From: Neisseria sicca
Lineage (GTDB): Bacteria > Pseudomonadota > Gammaproteobacteria > Burkholderiales > Neisseriaceae
Assembly: GCF_017753665.1 (NCBI RefSeq)
Contig: NZ_CP072524.1
Coordinates: forward strand, 1,054,001-1,118,000
Direction: 5' to 3'
DNA length: 64,000 bases
Position 1 is the first letter of the stretch. Each line of letters opens with the position of its first letter. A program made the translations under genes and the position numbers. The notes beneath the pieces are model-generated. The model searched no databases. It worked only from the letters and a program-made list of their open reading frames with translations, and was not told the DNA's origin. This document shows, piece by piece, positions 36,363-45,852 of this stretch.

Positions 36363-37778
36363 ATGAACCATTATCCCCTGTTTGCCGATTTGAACGGCCG
36401 CCCCGTCCTGCTGGCGGGTGCGGGCAAAGTGGCGGAACGCAAAGCCGAAAGCCTGTTGCAGGCAGGGGCTGCGGTCAGGGTTGTCGCCCGCGAACTCAAT
36501 CCCGTTTTCCAAAAATGGGCGGACGAAGGCAAAATCGAATGGCTGGGCAGCGAATTTTACGACGACGATTTGGACGACGTATTTTTCGCCGTCGCCGCCA
36601 CCGACGATTACGCCTTCAACCGCCGCATTTTCCAAGCGGCGGAGCGGCGGGCTAAACTCTGCAACACCGTCGATACCGCGGATTTGTGTTCCTTCACCGT
36701 CCCCGCCGTCATCGACCGCAGCCCGCTCAAAATCGCCGTCTCCAGCGGCGCGACCGCCCCTGTTTTGGCGCGTAAGTGGCGGCAAATCATCGAAACGCTC
36801 ATCCCGCTGCACACCGGTCAAATGGCGGCGCTCGCAGGCAAATGGCGCAACGCGGTCAAAGCCAACATCACAGGCACGACAAACCGCCGCCGCTTTTGGG
36901 AAAACCTGTTCGACAGCCGTTTTAACGCGCTCGCCGCACAGGGCAATCTTGATGCCGCCGAAGCAGAGCTTGCCGCGCAGCTTGACGGTTTCGGCGCGGC
37001 AAAAGGCGAAGTCGTCCTGGTCGGCGCAGGTCCCGGCGACGCAGGGCTGCTCACCTTGCACGCTTTGCAGGCGATACAGGCGGCAGATGTCGTGTTCCAC
37101 GATGCCTTAGTTTCAGACGACGTCTTAAGCATGGTGCGCAAAGACGCGGACAAAATCAGCGTCGGCAAACGCGCAGGCTCGCACCACGTTCAACAAGAAG
37201 AAACCAACCGCCTCCTTGTCGAATACGCCCGCCAAGGTCTGCGCGTCGTCCGGCTCAAAGGCGGCGACCCCTTCGTTTTCGGGCGCGGCGGCGAAGAAGC
37301 CCAAGTTTTGCGGCAAGCAAACATCCCGTACCGCATCATCCCCGGCATCACCGCCGCACTGGGCGCGACCGCCTACGCAGGCATCCCCCTGACACACCGC
37401 GACTGCGCCCAAAGCGCGCTCTTCGTGACCGGACACAGCAAACACGACGGCCACCAGCCCGACTGGCGCACGCTCGCCCTCGACAACCAAACCCTGGTCG
37501 TCTATATGGGCACGCTCAAAGCCGCCGAAACCGCCGAAAAACTGATGGCGCACGGACGCAGCGGCGACACACCCGTCGCCATCGTCTCCAACGGCACGCT
37601 TCCGCACCAAAGCGTCGTGACGGGTCGTCTGAAAAACCTGTCCGAGCTGGCAGAAAACGCCCCGCGTCCCGCGTTGATTGTTATCGGCGAAGTCGTTTCC
37701 CTACGCGACGAATTGAAATGGTTTCAAGAAAATCCCGCGCAAAGCCGCCTTCACACGATGCACGAACAAGCCGCCTGA
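36363..37778 (+). CDS. cysG: siroheme synthase (multifunctional CysG)
   Basis: A 471-residue fusion that makes the siroheme cofactor of sulfite reductase. The N-terminal dehydrogenase/ferrochelatase part has the NAD motif VLLAGAGKVAERKAESLLQ and FAATDD-like VAATDDYAFN. The C-terminal SUMT part from about residue 218 shows VVLVGAGPGDAGLLTLHA, LKGGDPFVFGRGGEE and YMGTLKAAETAEKL. An uptake sequence is read in frame near 37624. Confidence 0.95.
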   Translation: MNHYPLFADLNGRPVLLAGAGKVAERKAESLLQAGAAVRVVARELNPVFQKWADEGKIEWLGSEFYDDDLDDVFFAVAATDDYAFNRRIFQAAERRAKLCNTVDTADLCSFTVPAVIDRSPLKIAVSSGATAPVLARKWRQIIETLIPLHTGQMAALAGKWRNAVKANITGTTNRRRFWENLFDSRFNALAAQGNLDAAEAELAAQLDGFGAAKGEVVLVGAGPGDAGLLTLHALQAIQAADVVFHDALVSDDVLSMVRKDADKISVGKRAGSHHVQQEETNRLLVEYARQGLRVVRLKGGDPFVFGRGGEEAQVLRQANIPYRIIPGITAALGATAYAGIPLTHRDCAQSALFVTGHSKHDGHQPDWRTLALDNQTLVVYMGTLKAAETAEKLMAHGRSGDTPVAIVSNGTLPHQSVVTGRLKNLSELAENAPRPALIVIGEVVSLRDELKWFQENPAQSRLHTMHEQAA

Positions 37779-37806
37779 AGCGTTGTTCCAAATTATTTAA
37801 ATAAAC

Positions 37807-37850
37807 AAAAGGTCGTCTGAAAAACCAAATCCGGTTTTCAGACGACCTTA
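37807..37850. terminator. uptake-sequence terminator between cysG and the YdcH-like gene
   Basis: An inverted AGGTCGTCTGAAAA pair; it serves the convergent cysG and the small DUF465 gene. Confidence 0.75.
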
Positions 37851-37862
37851 TTCAAATCCTGA

Positions 37863-38081
37863 TTATTTGCCTGAAGCCTTTTGCAACAAAGCGTACAACT
37901 CGTCTTTCAGCTTCAATTTGGCTTTTTTCAGCTCTTCAATCTCATCAGCACCGCTGGTAACAGGATTATTGACCAAACCTGTAATCTTATCGTCTAACTC
38001 ATTATGCTCGTCAAACAGACGGGCGAAGTGGGCGTCTTCTTGTTTTAATTTGGAAATTAAATCGCGATATTCTGGAAACAT
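37863..38081 (-). CDS. small YdcH/DUF465 family protein
   Basis: A 72-residue, charged, coiled-coil-prone protein (MFPEYRDLISKLKQEDAHFARLFDEHNELDDKI) with the DUF465/YdcH signature. Function unknown. GAGGA precedes ATG 38081, so the longer frame to 38207 is rejected. Confidence 0.85.
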   Translation of the reverse strand: MFPEYRDLISKLKQEDAHFARLFDEHNELDDKITGLVNNPVTSGADEIEELKKAKLKLKDELYALLQKASGK

Positions 38082-38463
38082 TTTGTTTTCCTCTTTCGTT
38101 AATATGAATAAAACGGCGCAATGCCAAGAAAAGTATGTAACTGCCAGTAGTTTTATTATAACAAAGCTGCCATTTTTATCCAGCCCCTTGCCAATCAAAC
38201 CCTGCATTGCATCAAATTTATCCGGCAGCCCGAAGCTGGAAAAATCCGATTTAATCAGAATAGAACAAATCCGATTTCAATCGTCTGAAAGACAGAGATT
38301 TGATGGATTAACGATTTCCTATTCCACAGATGATTTTTCAGACATAACCATCAAAAAGCAGATGGTTACAGGCGGTTTAAATCAGGAAAGCACCGTCTGG
38401 TCGACATATGGTTAGCTGAAGATGGCTGGGCCTGCGCCTCTACATCTGCTCCCTCGGCTACAG
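38082..38463. other. intergenic region at the trailer end of the CRISPR array
   Basis: No gene is visible. It contains the upstream region of the YdcH-like gene, a repeated AAATCCGATTT motif (near 38245 and 38270), a TCGTCTGAAAG fragment and AT-rich DNA that ends at the last, decayed CRISPR repeat. Confidence 0.5.
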
Positions 38464-41400
38464 GTTTCAACACGCAGTCGCCTGAAGGCGGCTAGCAAAA
38501 TCAATCGCCAGTACGGTAGAGGTCGTCTGTTTCAACACACAACCACCTGAAAGCGGCTGGATCTGTCCGTCCTGATGGGGTGTCAGAGCGAGCGTGGTTT
38601 CAACACACAGCCGCCCGAAGGCAGCTGGGGTCTGCCGTGTACAGGGTGCGCCACCTTCGCCTTGTTTCAACACACAGCCGCCTGAAGGCGGCTGGGTTGC
38701 AGGTTTAGCCATAACGGTTGAGCTATACGGTGTTTCAACACACAGCCGCCTGAAGGCGGCTGGGTATACACAGACATAGTGTTCGAAATGCTTTTTAAGT
38801 TTCAACACACAGCCGCCTGAAGGCGGCTGGGTGCCTTTATCTTCTTCCTTGCTCAAACTTACAGTTTCAACACACAGCCGCCTGAAGGCGGCTGGACGGT
38901 TGCGAAAACATATATTACAAAGGTTATGCGGTTTCAACACACAGCCGCCTGAAGGCGGCTGGTTGGTTTTTACAAAATCCTGATATTTTTCATCAGTTTC
39001 AACACACAGCCGCCTGAAGGCGGCTGGCTTTATCCCTGAACACTTTCAAGATGTATGCTTTTGGGTTTCAACACACAGCCGCCTGAAGGCGGCTGGCGGA
39101 CGACTAATGATTTGCTGGATGTTTCATGGTAGTTTCAACACACAGCCGCCTGAAGGCGGCTGGCCGTCAACGGTGGCGAATGATGGGCGGGTGATCCGGT
39201 TTCAACACACAGCCGCCCGAAGGCGGCTGGTCATCAAGCGAACCGTCATTCTTTACAATCGGCTGTTTCAACACACAGCCGCCCGAAGGCGGCTGGGACA
39301 AAGCCGATGAAACGCCTGCTGATGATGCTGTTTCAACACACAGCCGCCCGAAGGCGGCTGGCAGCGGACGAGCTGGCAAAAGCGCAAGACGCGCTGTTTC
39401 AACACACAGCCGCCCGAAGGCGGCTGGCAAGCCCGAACAGTCTGTCTTTTGGAGCGACGAAGTTTCAACACACAGCCGCCCGAAGGCGGCTGGGACTAAA
39501 CAGCCGCCTTTAAAGGACGTTTACGATGTTTCAACACACAGCCGCCCGAAGGCGGCTGGGCTGTTGATTCCTCACTCCCCGAATGTTGATTTTGTTTCAA
39601 CACACAGCCGCCCGAAGGCGGCTGGGACCGCTGACGAAATCCGCGCCGAACTGGGCAAGTTTCAACACACAGCCGCCCGAAGGCGGCTGGGCAAGTGTTC
39701 ATCAATTTCATGATGTTTTCCTTTACGTTTCAACACACAGCCGCCCGAAGGCGGCTGGGTCCGCTTTGGTCATAATGTAAATTAAAGGGCAGGTTTCAAC
39801 ACACAGCCGCCCGAAGGCGGCTGGTACAGCTACATCATGCCTGCCGTCATCTTTGGAAGTTTCAACACACAGCCGCCCGAAGGCGGCTGGTGGCCGTAAT
39901 CAATGTTACGTCTATGGTATCTTTGGTTTCAACACACAGCCGCCCGAAGGCGGCTGGGATATGACGAAATCGTTTGCAACTTCGATACTCTCGTTTCAAC
40001 ACACAGCCGCCCGAAGGCGGCTGGGCACGAAGTCTTCAGGTTTGAGGTTTTGCCCCTGTTTCAACACACAGCCGCCCGAAGGCGGCTGGGTATCAACGAA
40101 AAAAGAGGCGAGCTTCTTAGAGAGTTTCAACACACAGCCGCCCGAAGGCGGCTGGTTTCTTTCAACACGGAAACAGAAAAAGACCTATTAGTTTCAACAC
40201 ACAGCCGCCCGAAGGCGGCTGGACGGCTATTTACGGGTGATTGTGGGATATAAAGGGTTTCAACACACAGCCGCCCGAAGGCGGCTGGAGCCCTATATTC
40301 ACCGTGATACTGCCGATACTTGGTTTCAACACACAGCCGCCCGAAGGCGGCTGGTTAAGGTCGTCTGAAAACAGGTTTAAACAGGATTTAAGTTTCAACA
40401 CACAGCCGCCCGAAGGCGGCTGGTTTCATATGATTTCTGCCCGAATCAAATCCTTGCGGTTTCAACACACAGCCGCCCGAAGGCGGCTGGCCGATTCCAA
40501 CGGTTTGTATATCGTAATAAACCCGTTTCAACACACAGCCGCCCGAAGGCGGCTGGCAATGCTTTGGCAGGATTATTTAACAGATAGAAAGGTTTCAACA
40601 CACAGCCGCCCGAAGGCGGCTGGGACGACAAGCCGAAAGAGGATGATAAGCCCAAAGTTTCAACACACAGCCGCCCGAAGGCGGCTGGACTTTCTTGCTT
40701 GTGCATAAACAGGCAGCAGGCAAGTTTCAACACACAGCCGCCCGAAGGCGGCTGGTAACGTTATTTTTAGGGAACAATCGCCAACGGGGTTTCAACACAC
40801 AGCCGCCCGAAGGCGGCTGGTTTTTTGTTGCCCGTCGTTTAAGGGGTACTGCTATGTTTCAACACACAGCCGCCCGAAGGCGGCTGGACCAAAGCTATTA
40901 GCAAGGCAGAAGATAACGGCGTTTCAACACACAGCCGCCCGAAGGCGGCTGGAGCGACAACCCGCTATACCGCACCGAAACCATCGTTTCAACACACAGC
41001 CGCCCGAAGGCGGCTGGAGACCGTCAGCCGTTGACGGCTTACAACGATACGGTTTCAACACACAGCCGCCCGAAGGCGGCTGGATTCGGGCTTGGGCGAC
41101 GTCCTCGAACTCAAAGCAGTTTCAACACACAGCCGCCCGAAGGCGGCTGGCTGTTTCATCCTCGCCGTATTCGGCGCGTAAGGTATGTTTCAACACACAG
41201 CCGCCCGAAGGCGGCTGGTCCTGATACCGAATACGAGCACCAATAAGACTATGTTTCAACACACAGCCGCCCGAAGGCGGCTGGTCGGTTTTTTGTTTCA
41301 AAGTCGGATTACGGATAGGGTTTCAACACACAGCCGCCCGAAGGCGGCTGGTTCCTGAACCCAAGCCAGAATTTCCATTCCAAGATGTTTCAACACACAG

Positions 41401-42553
41401 CCGCCCGAAGGCGGCTGGTATCCGGGTTGCAACAAGCGTCAGGATACCTGCAAGTTTCAACACACAGCCGCCCGAAGGCGGCTGGCTCAATGAGTACAAG
41501 CGGAAAGGCGTGTAATGCTGTTTCAACACACAGCCGCCCGAAGGCGGCTGGTTCCAAACCCTGCTTAACGGGGTATCGGCTGCTGTCGTTTCAACACACA
41601 GCCGCCCGAAGGCGGCTGGCAGTACCAAGCGTAGGCAACCGCGCCGCGAACGGCTGGTTTCAACACACAGCCGCCCGAAGGCGGCTGGGTCCGCCCATGT
41701 ATGCTCTTTGTCAGGCGACTGGTTTCAACACACAGCCGCCCGAAGGCGGCTGGGATTTGATTCACGTTCATTTAAAGCTCCCAAAAATGTTTCAACACAC
41801 AGCCGCCCGAAGGCGGCTGGCACGGTCGTCCCTGTTTTGGCAGAGGATATGACGTTTCAACACACAGCCGCCCGAAGGCGGCTGGGTCCAAACGTCAGGC
41901 GATCCGCCCGCGCCCATCATGTTTCAACACACAGCCGCCCGAAGGCGGCTGGAGTACCATCACGTTACCGATGTTGACCTGCGCGGCGTTTCAACACACA
42001 GCCGCCCGAAGGCGGCTGGTTTTCACTGCTTCGATGCGTTTGGCTTTCTCTTGGTTTCAACACACAGCCGCCCGAAGGCGGCTGGCTAGGAGCGTCTAGG
42101 ATTGCGTTTAGAGGGCAGGGGTTTCAACACACAGCCGCCCGAAGGCGGCTGGATCCTGAATAACCGGGACGTGGCAGCCGATAACTAGTTTCAACACACA
42201 GCCGCCCGAAGGCGGCTGGAAGGGGTTATCTGCGTGTGATAGTGGGCTATAAAGGTTTCAACACACAGCCGCCCGAAGGCGGCTGGGCTCGGAGGCAACA
42301 TTACCAAAGCCGAACTGATACAAGTTTCAACACACAGCCGCCCGAAGGCGGCTGGCCCCCGTCCGAATTACAGAGATTGAAGAAGACGAAGTTTCAACAC
42401 ACAGCCGCCCGAAGGCGGCTGGCGGGATATCCTTTGCCATATCAGCAAAATGCAGGTTTCAACACACAGCCGCCCGAAGGCGGCTGGATACTACACACAT
42501 CGAAGCAGCAAACGGACTGACGTTTCAACACACAGCCGCCCGAAGGCGGCTGG
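38464..42553 (-). CRISPR. type I-C CRISPR array, 62 repeats and 61 spacers
   Basis: The 32-base repeat, read on the transcribed minus strand, has a perfect 8-bp stem CAGCCGCC/GGCGGCTG around TTCG and ends TGTGTTGAAAC, the usual type I-C 3' end. I counted 62 repeats at 65-69-base spacing; spacers are 33-38 bases. The leader lies at the high-coordinate end next to cas2, so newest spacers are near 42520. The three repeats at 38464, 38529 and 38597 are decayed, as expected for a trailer end. Repeats from 38664 to 39132 carry TTCA in place of TTCG in the loop; all from 39199 on have TTCG. Confidence 0.98.
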
Positions 42554-42742
42554 AGCCTCTCTCAAAAGCCTTGTTCCATCAGGCTTCGCAGCCCCGATTT
42601 CGCTAAGCTCCCAAGAAAAGCGCGAACGCGAGTATAACACAGCCTTTTCCGTTACACCCGCATTCGCAATATCCTTATTGTTAAAGAACAATCCCAGTTC
42701 GCCAACCCTGCCGCATTTTCATGAGAACTGTAGGTTGGCGAT
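42554..42742 (-). promoter_or_regulatory. CRISPR leader with extended -10 promoter
   Basis: These 189 bases separate the cas2 stop from the newest repeat. On the minus strand TGTTATACT (42631-42639) forms an extended -10 element about 80 bases before the array, without a good -35. It is followed by GC-rich DNA. The promoter probably drives the pre-crRNA; integration signals for Cas1-Cas2 should also lie here. Confidence 0.65.
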
Positions 42743-43036
42743 TCACACAATCAACGTATCCTTAAACACATCCACCGCCGGTTTCGCGCCGTGGTGTTCC
42801 ACTTTGCGCCGCCATTTGCTGCCCAGATGGTAAAAGCGCAGGCTATCGGTTTCGGGGTTGTAGGTTTTCAAGAGTTTGTCTTTTAAAACAACCCACTGGT
42901 CGGGTGCGATGTCGCATTCGAATACCGAATACTGCACGCGCACGCCGTAGTCCAGACACAATTTCGCCACGCGCCGCAGCCTTGCCTGTCCTTCCGCGTC
43001 TTCCAGCGAAATATCGTAAGTAATCAGCATCAGCAT
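42743..43036 (-). CDS. cas2: CRISPR adaptation protein Cas2
   Basis: A 97-residue Cas2 of type I-C. It starts MLMLITYDIS, with the conserved aspartate after the first strand, and ends with VDVFKDTLIV. It forms the Cas1-Cas2 integrase that inserts new spacers. GGGA lies before the start. Confidence 0.95.
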   Translation of the reverse strand: MLMLITYDISLEDAEGQARLRRVAKLCLDYGVRVQYSVFECDIAPDQWVVLKDKLLKTYNPETDSLRFYHLGSKWRRKVEHHGAKPAVDVFKDTLIV

Positions 43037-43065
43037 TTTGTATTCCCATGTGCAGGCTGCTTTAG

Positions 43066-43103
43066 AGGTCGTCTGAAAACGTCCAGCCTGTTTTCAGACG
43101 ACC
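43066..43103. terminator. uptake-sequence hairpin between cas1 and cas2
   Basis: An inverted AGGTCGTCTGAAAAC pair placed in the 74-base gap between cas1 and cas2. It looks like the terminators used elsewhere in the window, but here it interrupts the adaptation genes. Confidence 0.6.
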
Positions 43104-43110
43104 TGCCAAC

Positions 43111-44124
43111 CTATCTCATCAAAAACGGCGGATATTCCGCCAAATCCCCGCGCAAGTGCCGCGCTAGCAGCATCGCCTGAATATACGGTAGCAGCCCGAT
43201 TTCCACTTCCTCACCCAAAAACGGATGCACGATTTTCTCCTGCTTTTTCGCCTGCAAAGCTTGGAACAACAGCTTACGCGCCTCCGCTTTCAAGCTTACC
43301 GCGCCACTTGCCTCGGTAACAAAATCCTGAGGTTTGATTTGCCCGCGGTTAATCAGCGACAGCACCAGCCTGTCTGCCCACCACGCGCGGAATTCTTCCA
43401 AAATATCCTGCGCCAAACTGTCGCGCCCCGGTCTGTCTGCGTGCAGAAAACCCACCTGCGGATCTAGTCCCACGCCTTGCAGCGCGCCGCTGATGTCCTT
43501 GCCCAAGATGCTGTAAACAAACGACAACAGCGCGTTCACCCCGTCTCTGGGCGGGCGGCGGTTGCGCCCGTCAAAAGTAAAGCCGCTTTTTTCGCTCAAA
43601 AGCTGCCCGAACACGCCGAAATAACGTGCCGCCGCATCGCCCTCAATGCCGCGTACCACGTCCAGCTCCGCCGCGCCCTTCAACTGCCGCAGCGAAATGT
43701 TCAAAGCATCGACCGCACTTTGAATCGCCGCATTCTCGCCGTAATTGCGAATCTGTCGCTGAAGCACCCGCTTACTCGCCTGAATCTTCGCCGCAATGAT
43801 ATTGCGCGCAATCGGCACAGGATTTTGCTCCGACACCCGATACTGCGCCCGACGCAGCAGCACATTGCCGCTTTGCCGCCCCTGAAACCGCCCTAAGAAA
43901 CGTCCGTTCTCGGTAAAAAACACCAAATTTACATTATTTTCACCGCAAAACCCCAGCAAAAACGGCGACACCAGCACATTACCAAAACAGAAAATATGCC
44001 CGATGGAATGCACCGGCAACTGCGCCACCTTCTTACGCTCCTGCTCCACCACCAGCGTCTCCCGCTCCTTATGCAGATAGCTGCCTTGGGTGGTGATATA
44101 CAGTGTGTTTTGCAGTTTACGCAT
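43111..44124 (-). CDS. cas1: CRISPR integrase Cas1 (type I-C)
   Basis: A 337-residue Cas1. It begins MRKLQNTLYITTQGSYLHKERETLVVEQ, standard for the I-C branch. Catalytic residues fall in the C-terminal helical domain: E in EGDAAARYFG, H in VGFLHADRPGRDSLAQDILEEFR, and the acidic residues in that same stretch. The length is typical and the frame unbroken, so adaptation could be active. Confidence 0.96.
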   Translation of the reverse strand: MRKLQNTLYITTQGSYLHKERETLVVEQERKKVAQLPVHSIGHIFCFGNVLVSPFLLGFCGENNVNLVFFTENGRFLGRFQGRQSGNVLLRRAQYRVSEQNPVPIARNIIAAKIQASKRVLQRQIRNYGENAAIQSAVDALNISLRQLKGAAELDVVRGIEGDAAARYFGVFGQLLSEKSGFTFDGRNRRPPRDGVNALLSFVYSILGKDISGALQGVGLDPQVGFLHADRPGRDSLAQDILEEFRAWWADRLVLSLINRGQIKPQDFVTEASGAVSLKAEARKLLFQALQAKKQEKIVHPFLGEEVEIGLLPYIQAMLLARHLRGDLAEYPPFLMR

Positions 44125-44334
44125 GAGGAAAACTCCTTGGGGTTTGACCGCAGTTTTTTGGGTATTTGACAGATTAGGGCTACCTGAAAATTATTGGTAG
44201 GCTGGGTTAGGCGGAACGCCGTAGCTCAGCGGAACGGCTTGGTTTCCCAAGTATTGTTTTTCAGACGACCTTAGCTTGAAATTTCGGCGTTTTGTTTGGT
44301 TACTCCTACGGCTAACACAACCTACACTTACTTA

Positions 44335-45138
44335 TTAACTATTATTACAACTGTAGTTTATATTAGTAGATACTGTTCCCGGAATATTATGTAACTCACC
44401 TTCTAACTTTGAAATAATTTTCTTAAGTTCATCATTATTTGACTTAATACTTAGAATTTTCAATGCAGATAAAATAGATGAAATTGACATACACCAAGCA
44501 CTAAAACTATCTCGTCTTATTTCGGCTGTATCCAATTTTTCTACTCCAGTCTGTTTGTCGTTATATTTATAACGAATTCCAAAAGATTTTGTTCCCCAAT
44601 GATGGTAATCAGACATTGACGAATAGTAGTTTTTATAAAAACTGTCCAGTTGAGCAATTTCTGCCAGCTCTTTTATCGTTTTACCTTTTGTCCAAGAATT
44701 ATAAAATTTACCCTTTTTATTTTTAAAAGACTCGATAATATCCTTATTTTCATTTAATAAATTAATCACCTCTTTAGGTACAGAAGATTTATCAGAAAGC
44801 TCATCTAGTCTTCCTTTATCTATCACCAAGCTATAATTCCTCCAATCATCTGATAATTCTTTATTTTGAACAAAACATCCTAAATAAACAGCCCCTTCGA
44901 ACATACTTCTAGCAATTAAAATATGGCTTTCATTATCCTTTAATGCAAGCATTGCTCGAAGTTGTTCAAATTGCCTTTCTATAAATAGTTTTGATGTGTA
45001 ATTTGTAGTGTCATACATATCTAATTCTAGACAGTTAAATTTATAATCTAATACTACTATGTCTTCTGCAATTTTCTGTAATTGCATAATAGAGTTATCA
45101 AATAAATCATTACTTTCTTGATTATTGCAACTTTCCAT
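44335..45138 (-). CDS. AT-rich passenger gene between cas4 and cas1 (DUF5677-like)
   Basis: A 267-residue helical protein of much lower G+C than its cas neighbours. HILIARSMFEGAVYLGCF and the later YHHWGTKSFG remind me of DUF5677-type proteins, whose function is unknown. It interrupts the normally tight cas4-cas1 pair and is read in the same direction. No signal or transmembrane segment is seen. The family call is tentative. Confidence 0.6.
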   Translation of the reverse strand: MESCNNQESNDLFDNSIMQLQKIAEDIVVLDYKFNCLELDMYDTTNYTSKLFIERQFEQLRAMLALKDNESHILIARSMFEGAVYLGCFVQNKELSDDWRNYSLVIDKGRLDELSDKSSVPKEVINLLNENKDIIESFKNKKGKFYNSWTKGKTIKELAEIAQLDSFYKNYYSSMSDYHHWGTKSFGIRYKYNDKQTGVEKLDTAEIRRDSFSAWCMSISSILSALKILSIKSNNDELKKIISKLEGELHNIPGTVSTNINYSCNNS

Positions 45139-45186
45139 AAATGTATCCTTTATTAAGTGATGTAAATAATTAAAAGTTTTATTTTA

Positions 45187-45837
45187 CTAGTTCTTAAACA
45201 ACCCCTCCACATACCCCACGCTCCTATCCCGTTTCCCCAACAACTCCGGCTGGCAAATCTCCACCAGTGAGCAGGCTTTGCAGCGTTTGCCGTAGTTGGG
45301 CGGCGGGGTTTGGCCGCTGTTTAGAAGTTCGCGCACGGCGGCGATGGTGGCGAGTGTTTGGGCGCGCAGGTCGTCTGAAAACACGACGAGGACGCGGTGG
45401 CGGGTTTGCATATACCACAGCGCACCCTCAGAGACGGTTTGCCCCGTCATTTCTTCCAAGCACAAACCTTGGGCGCAGAGCTGGATTTCGTCCATCGGGT
45501 CGGGTTTGGGCTTGCCGCGTTTGTATTCTACAGGTTTCAGACGACCTGTTTTCGTGTCCACTTCCACCAAATCCAACACGCCGCTGATGCCCAGCTTCTC
45601 CGCCGACACATGCACCGTCCGCTCGAAGCGCACGCCCTTGCGCGTTTCCGGCTCGCCCGAATCCACCCGCTCATGCAGCGCCTTGCCCTGCGCGGTCAAA
45701 TAGTTCTCCGCCCACGCCTGCTCGTTGTGAATCAACGCACATTGACGCGGACAGAAGGCGTAGTGTTGCAGGGCGGAAAGGGAAATCAGGCGCGCGTCCT
45801 GATTTTCCCCTTGGGTTTCGGTTGAAAGTGCGGTCAT
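45187..45837 (-). CDS. cas4: CRISPR adaptation exonuclease Cas4
   Basis: A 216-residue RecB-like nuclease that trims prespacers and selects the PAM with Cas1. One cysteine in YAFCPRQCAL and three near the C-terminus (RCKACSLVEIC) bind a 4Fe-4S cluster. The nuclease motif GVLDLVEVDTKTGRLKPVEYKRGKPK near residue 80-105 has the D...ExK pattern. An uptake sequence is embedded in it. Confidence 0.95.
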   Translation of the reverse strand: MTALSTETQGENQDARLISLSALQHYAFCPRQCALIHNEQAWAENYLTAQGKALHERVDSGEPETRKGVRFERTVHVSAEKLGISGVLDLVEVDTKTGRLKPVEYKRGKPKPDPMDEIQLCAQGLCLEEMTGQTVSEGALWYMQTRHRVLVVFSDDLRAQTLATIAAVRELLNSGQTPPPNYGKRCKACSLVEICQPELLGKRDRSVGYVEGLFKN

Positions 45838-45852
45838 TTTTTCAAACGTTTT

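Noticed and set aside
38467..42533. Many open frames of 60-155 codons across the CRISPR array with repeated NTQPPEGGW, QHTAARRRL or PPSGGCVLK peptides
   Set aside because: They are translations of the 32-base repeat in different frames; there are no ribosome sites and no protein family.
43477..43896. A plus-strand frame opposite cas1 as an anti-CRISPR candidate
   Set aside because: It lies wholly within cas1, has no ribosome site and follows cas1 codon structure.
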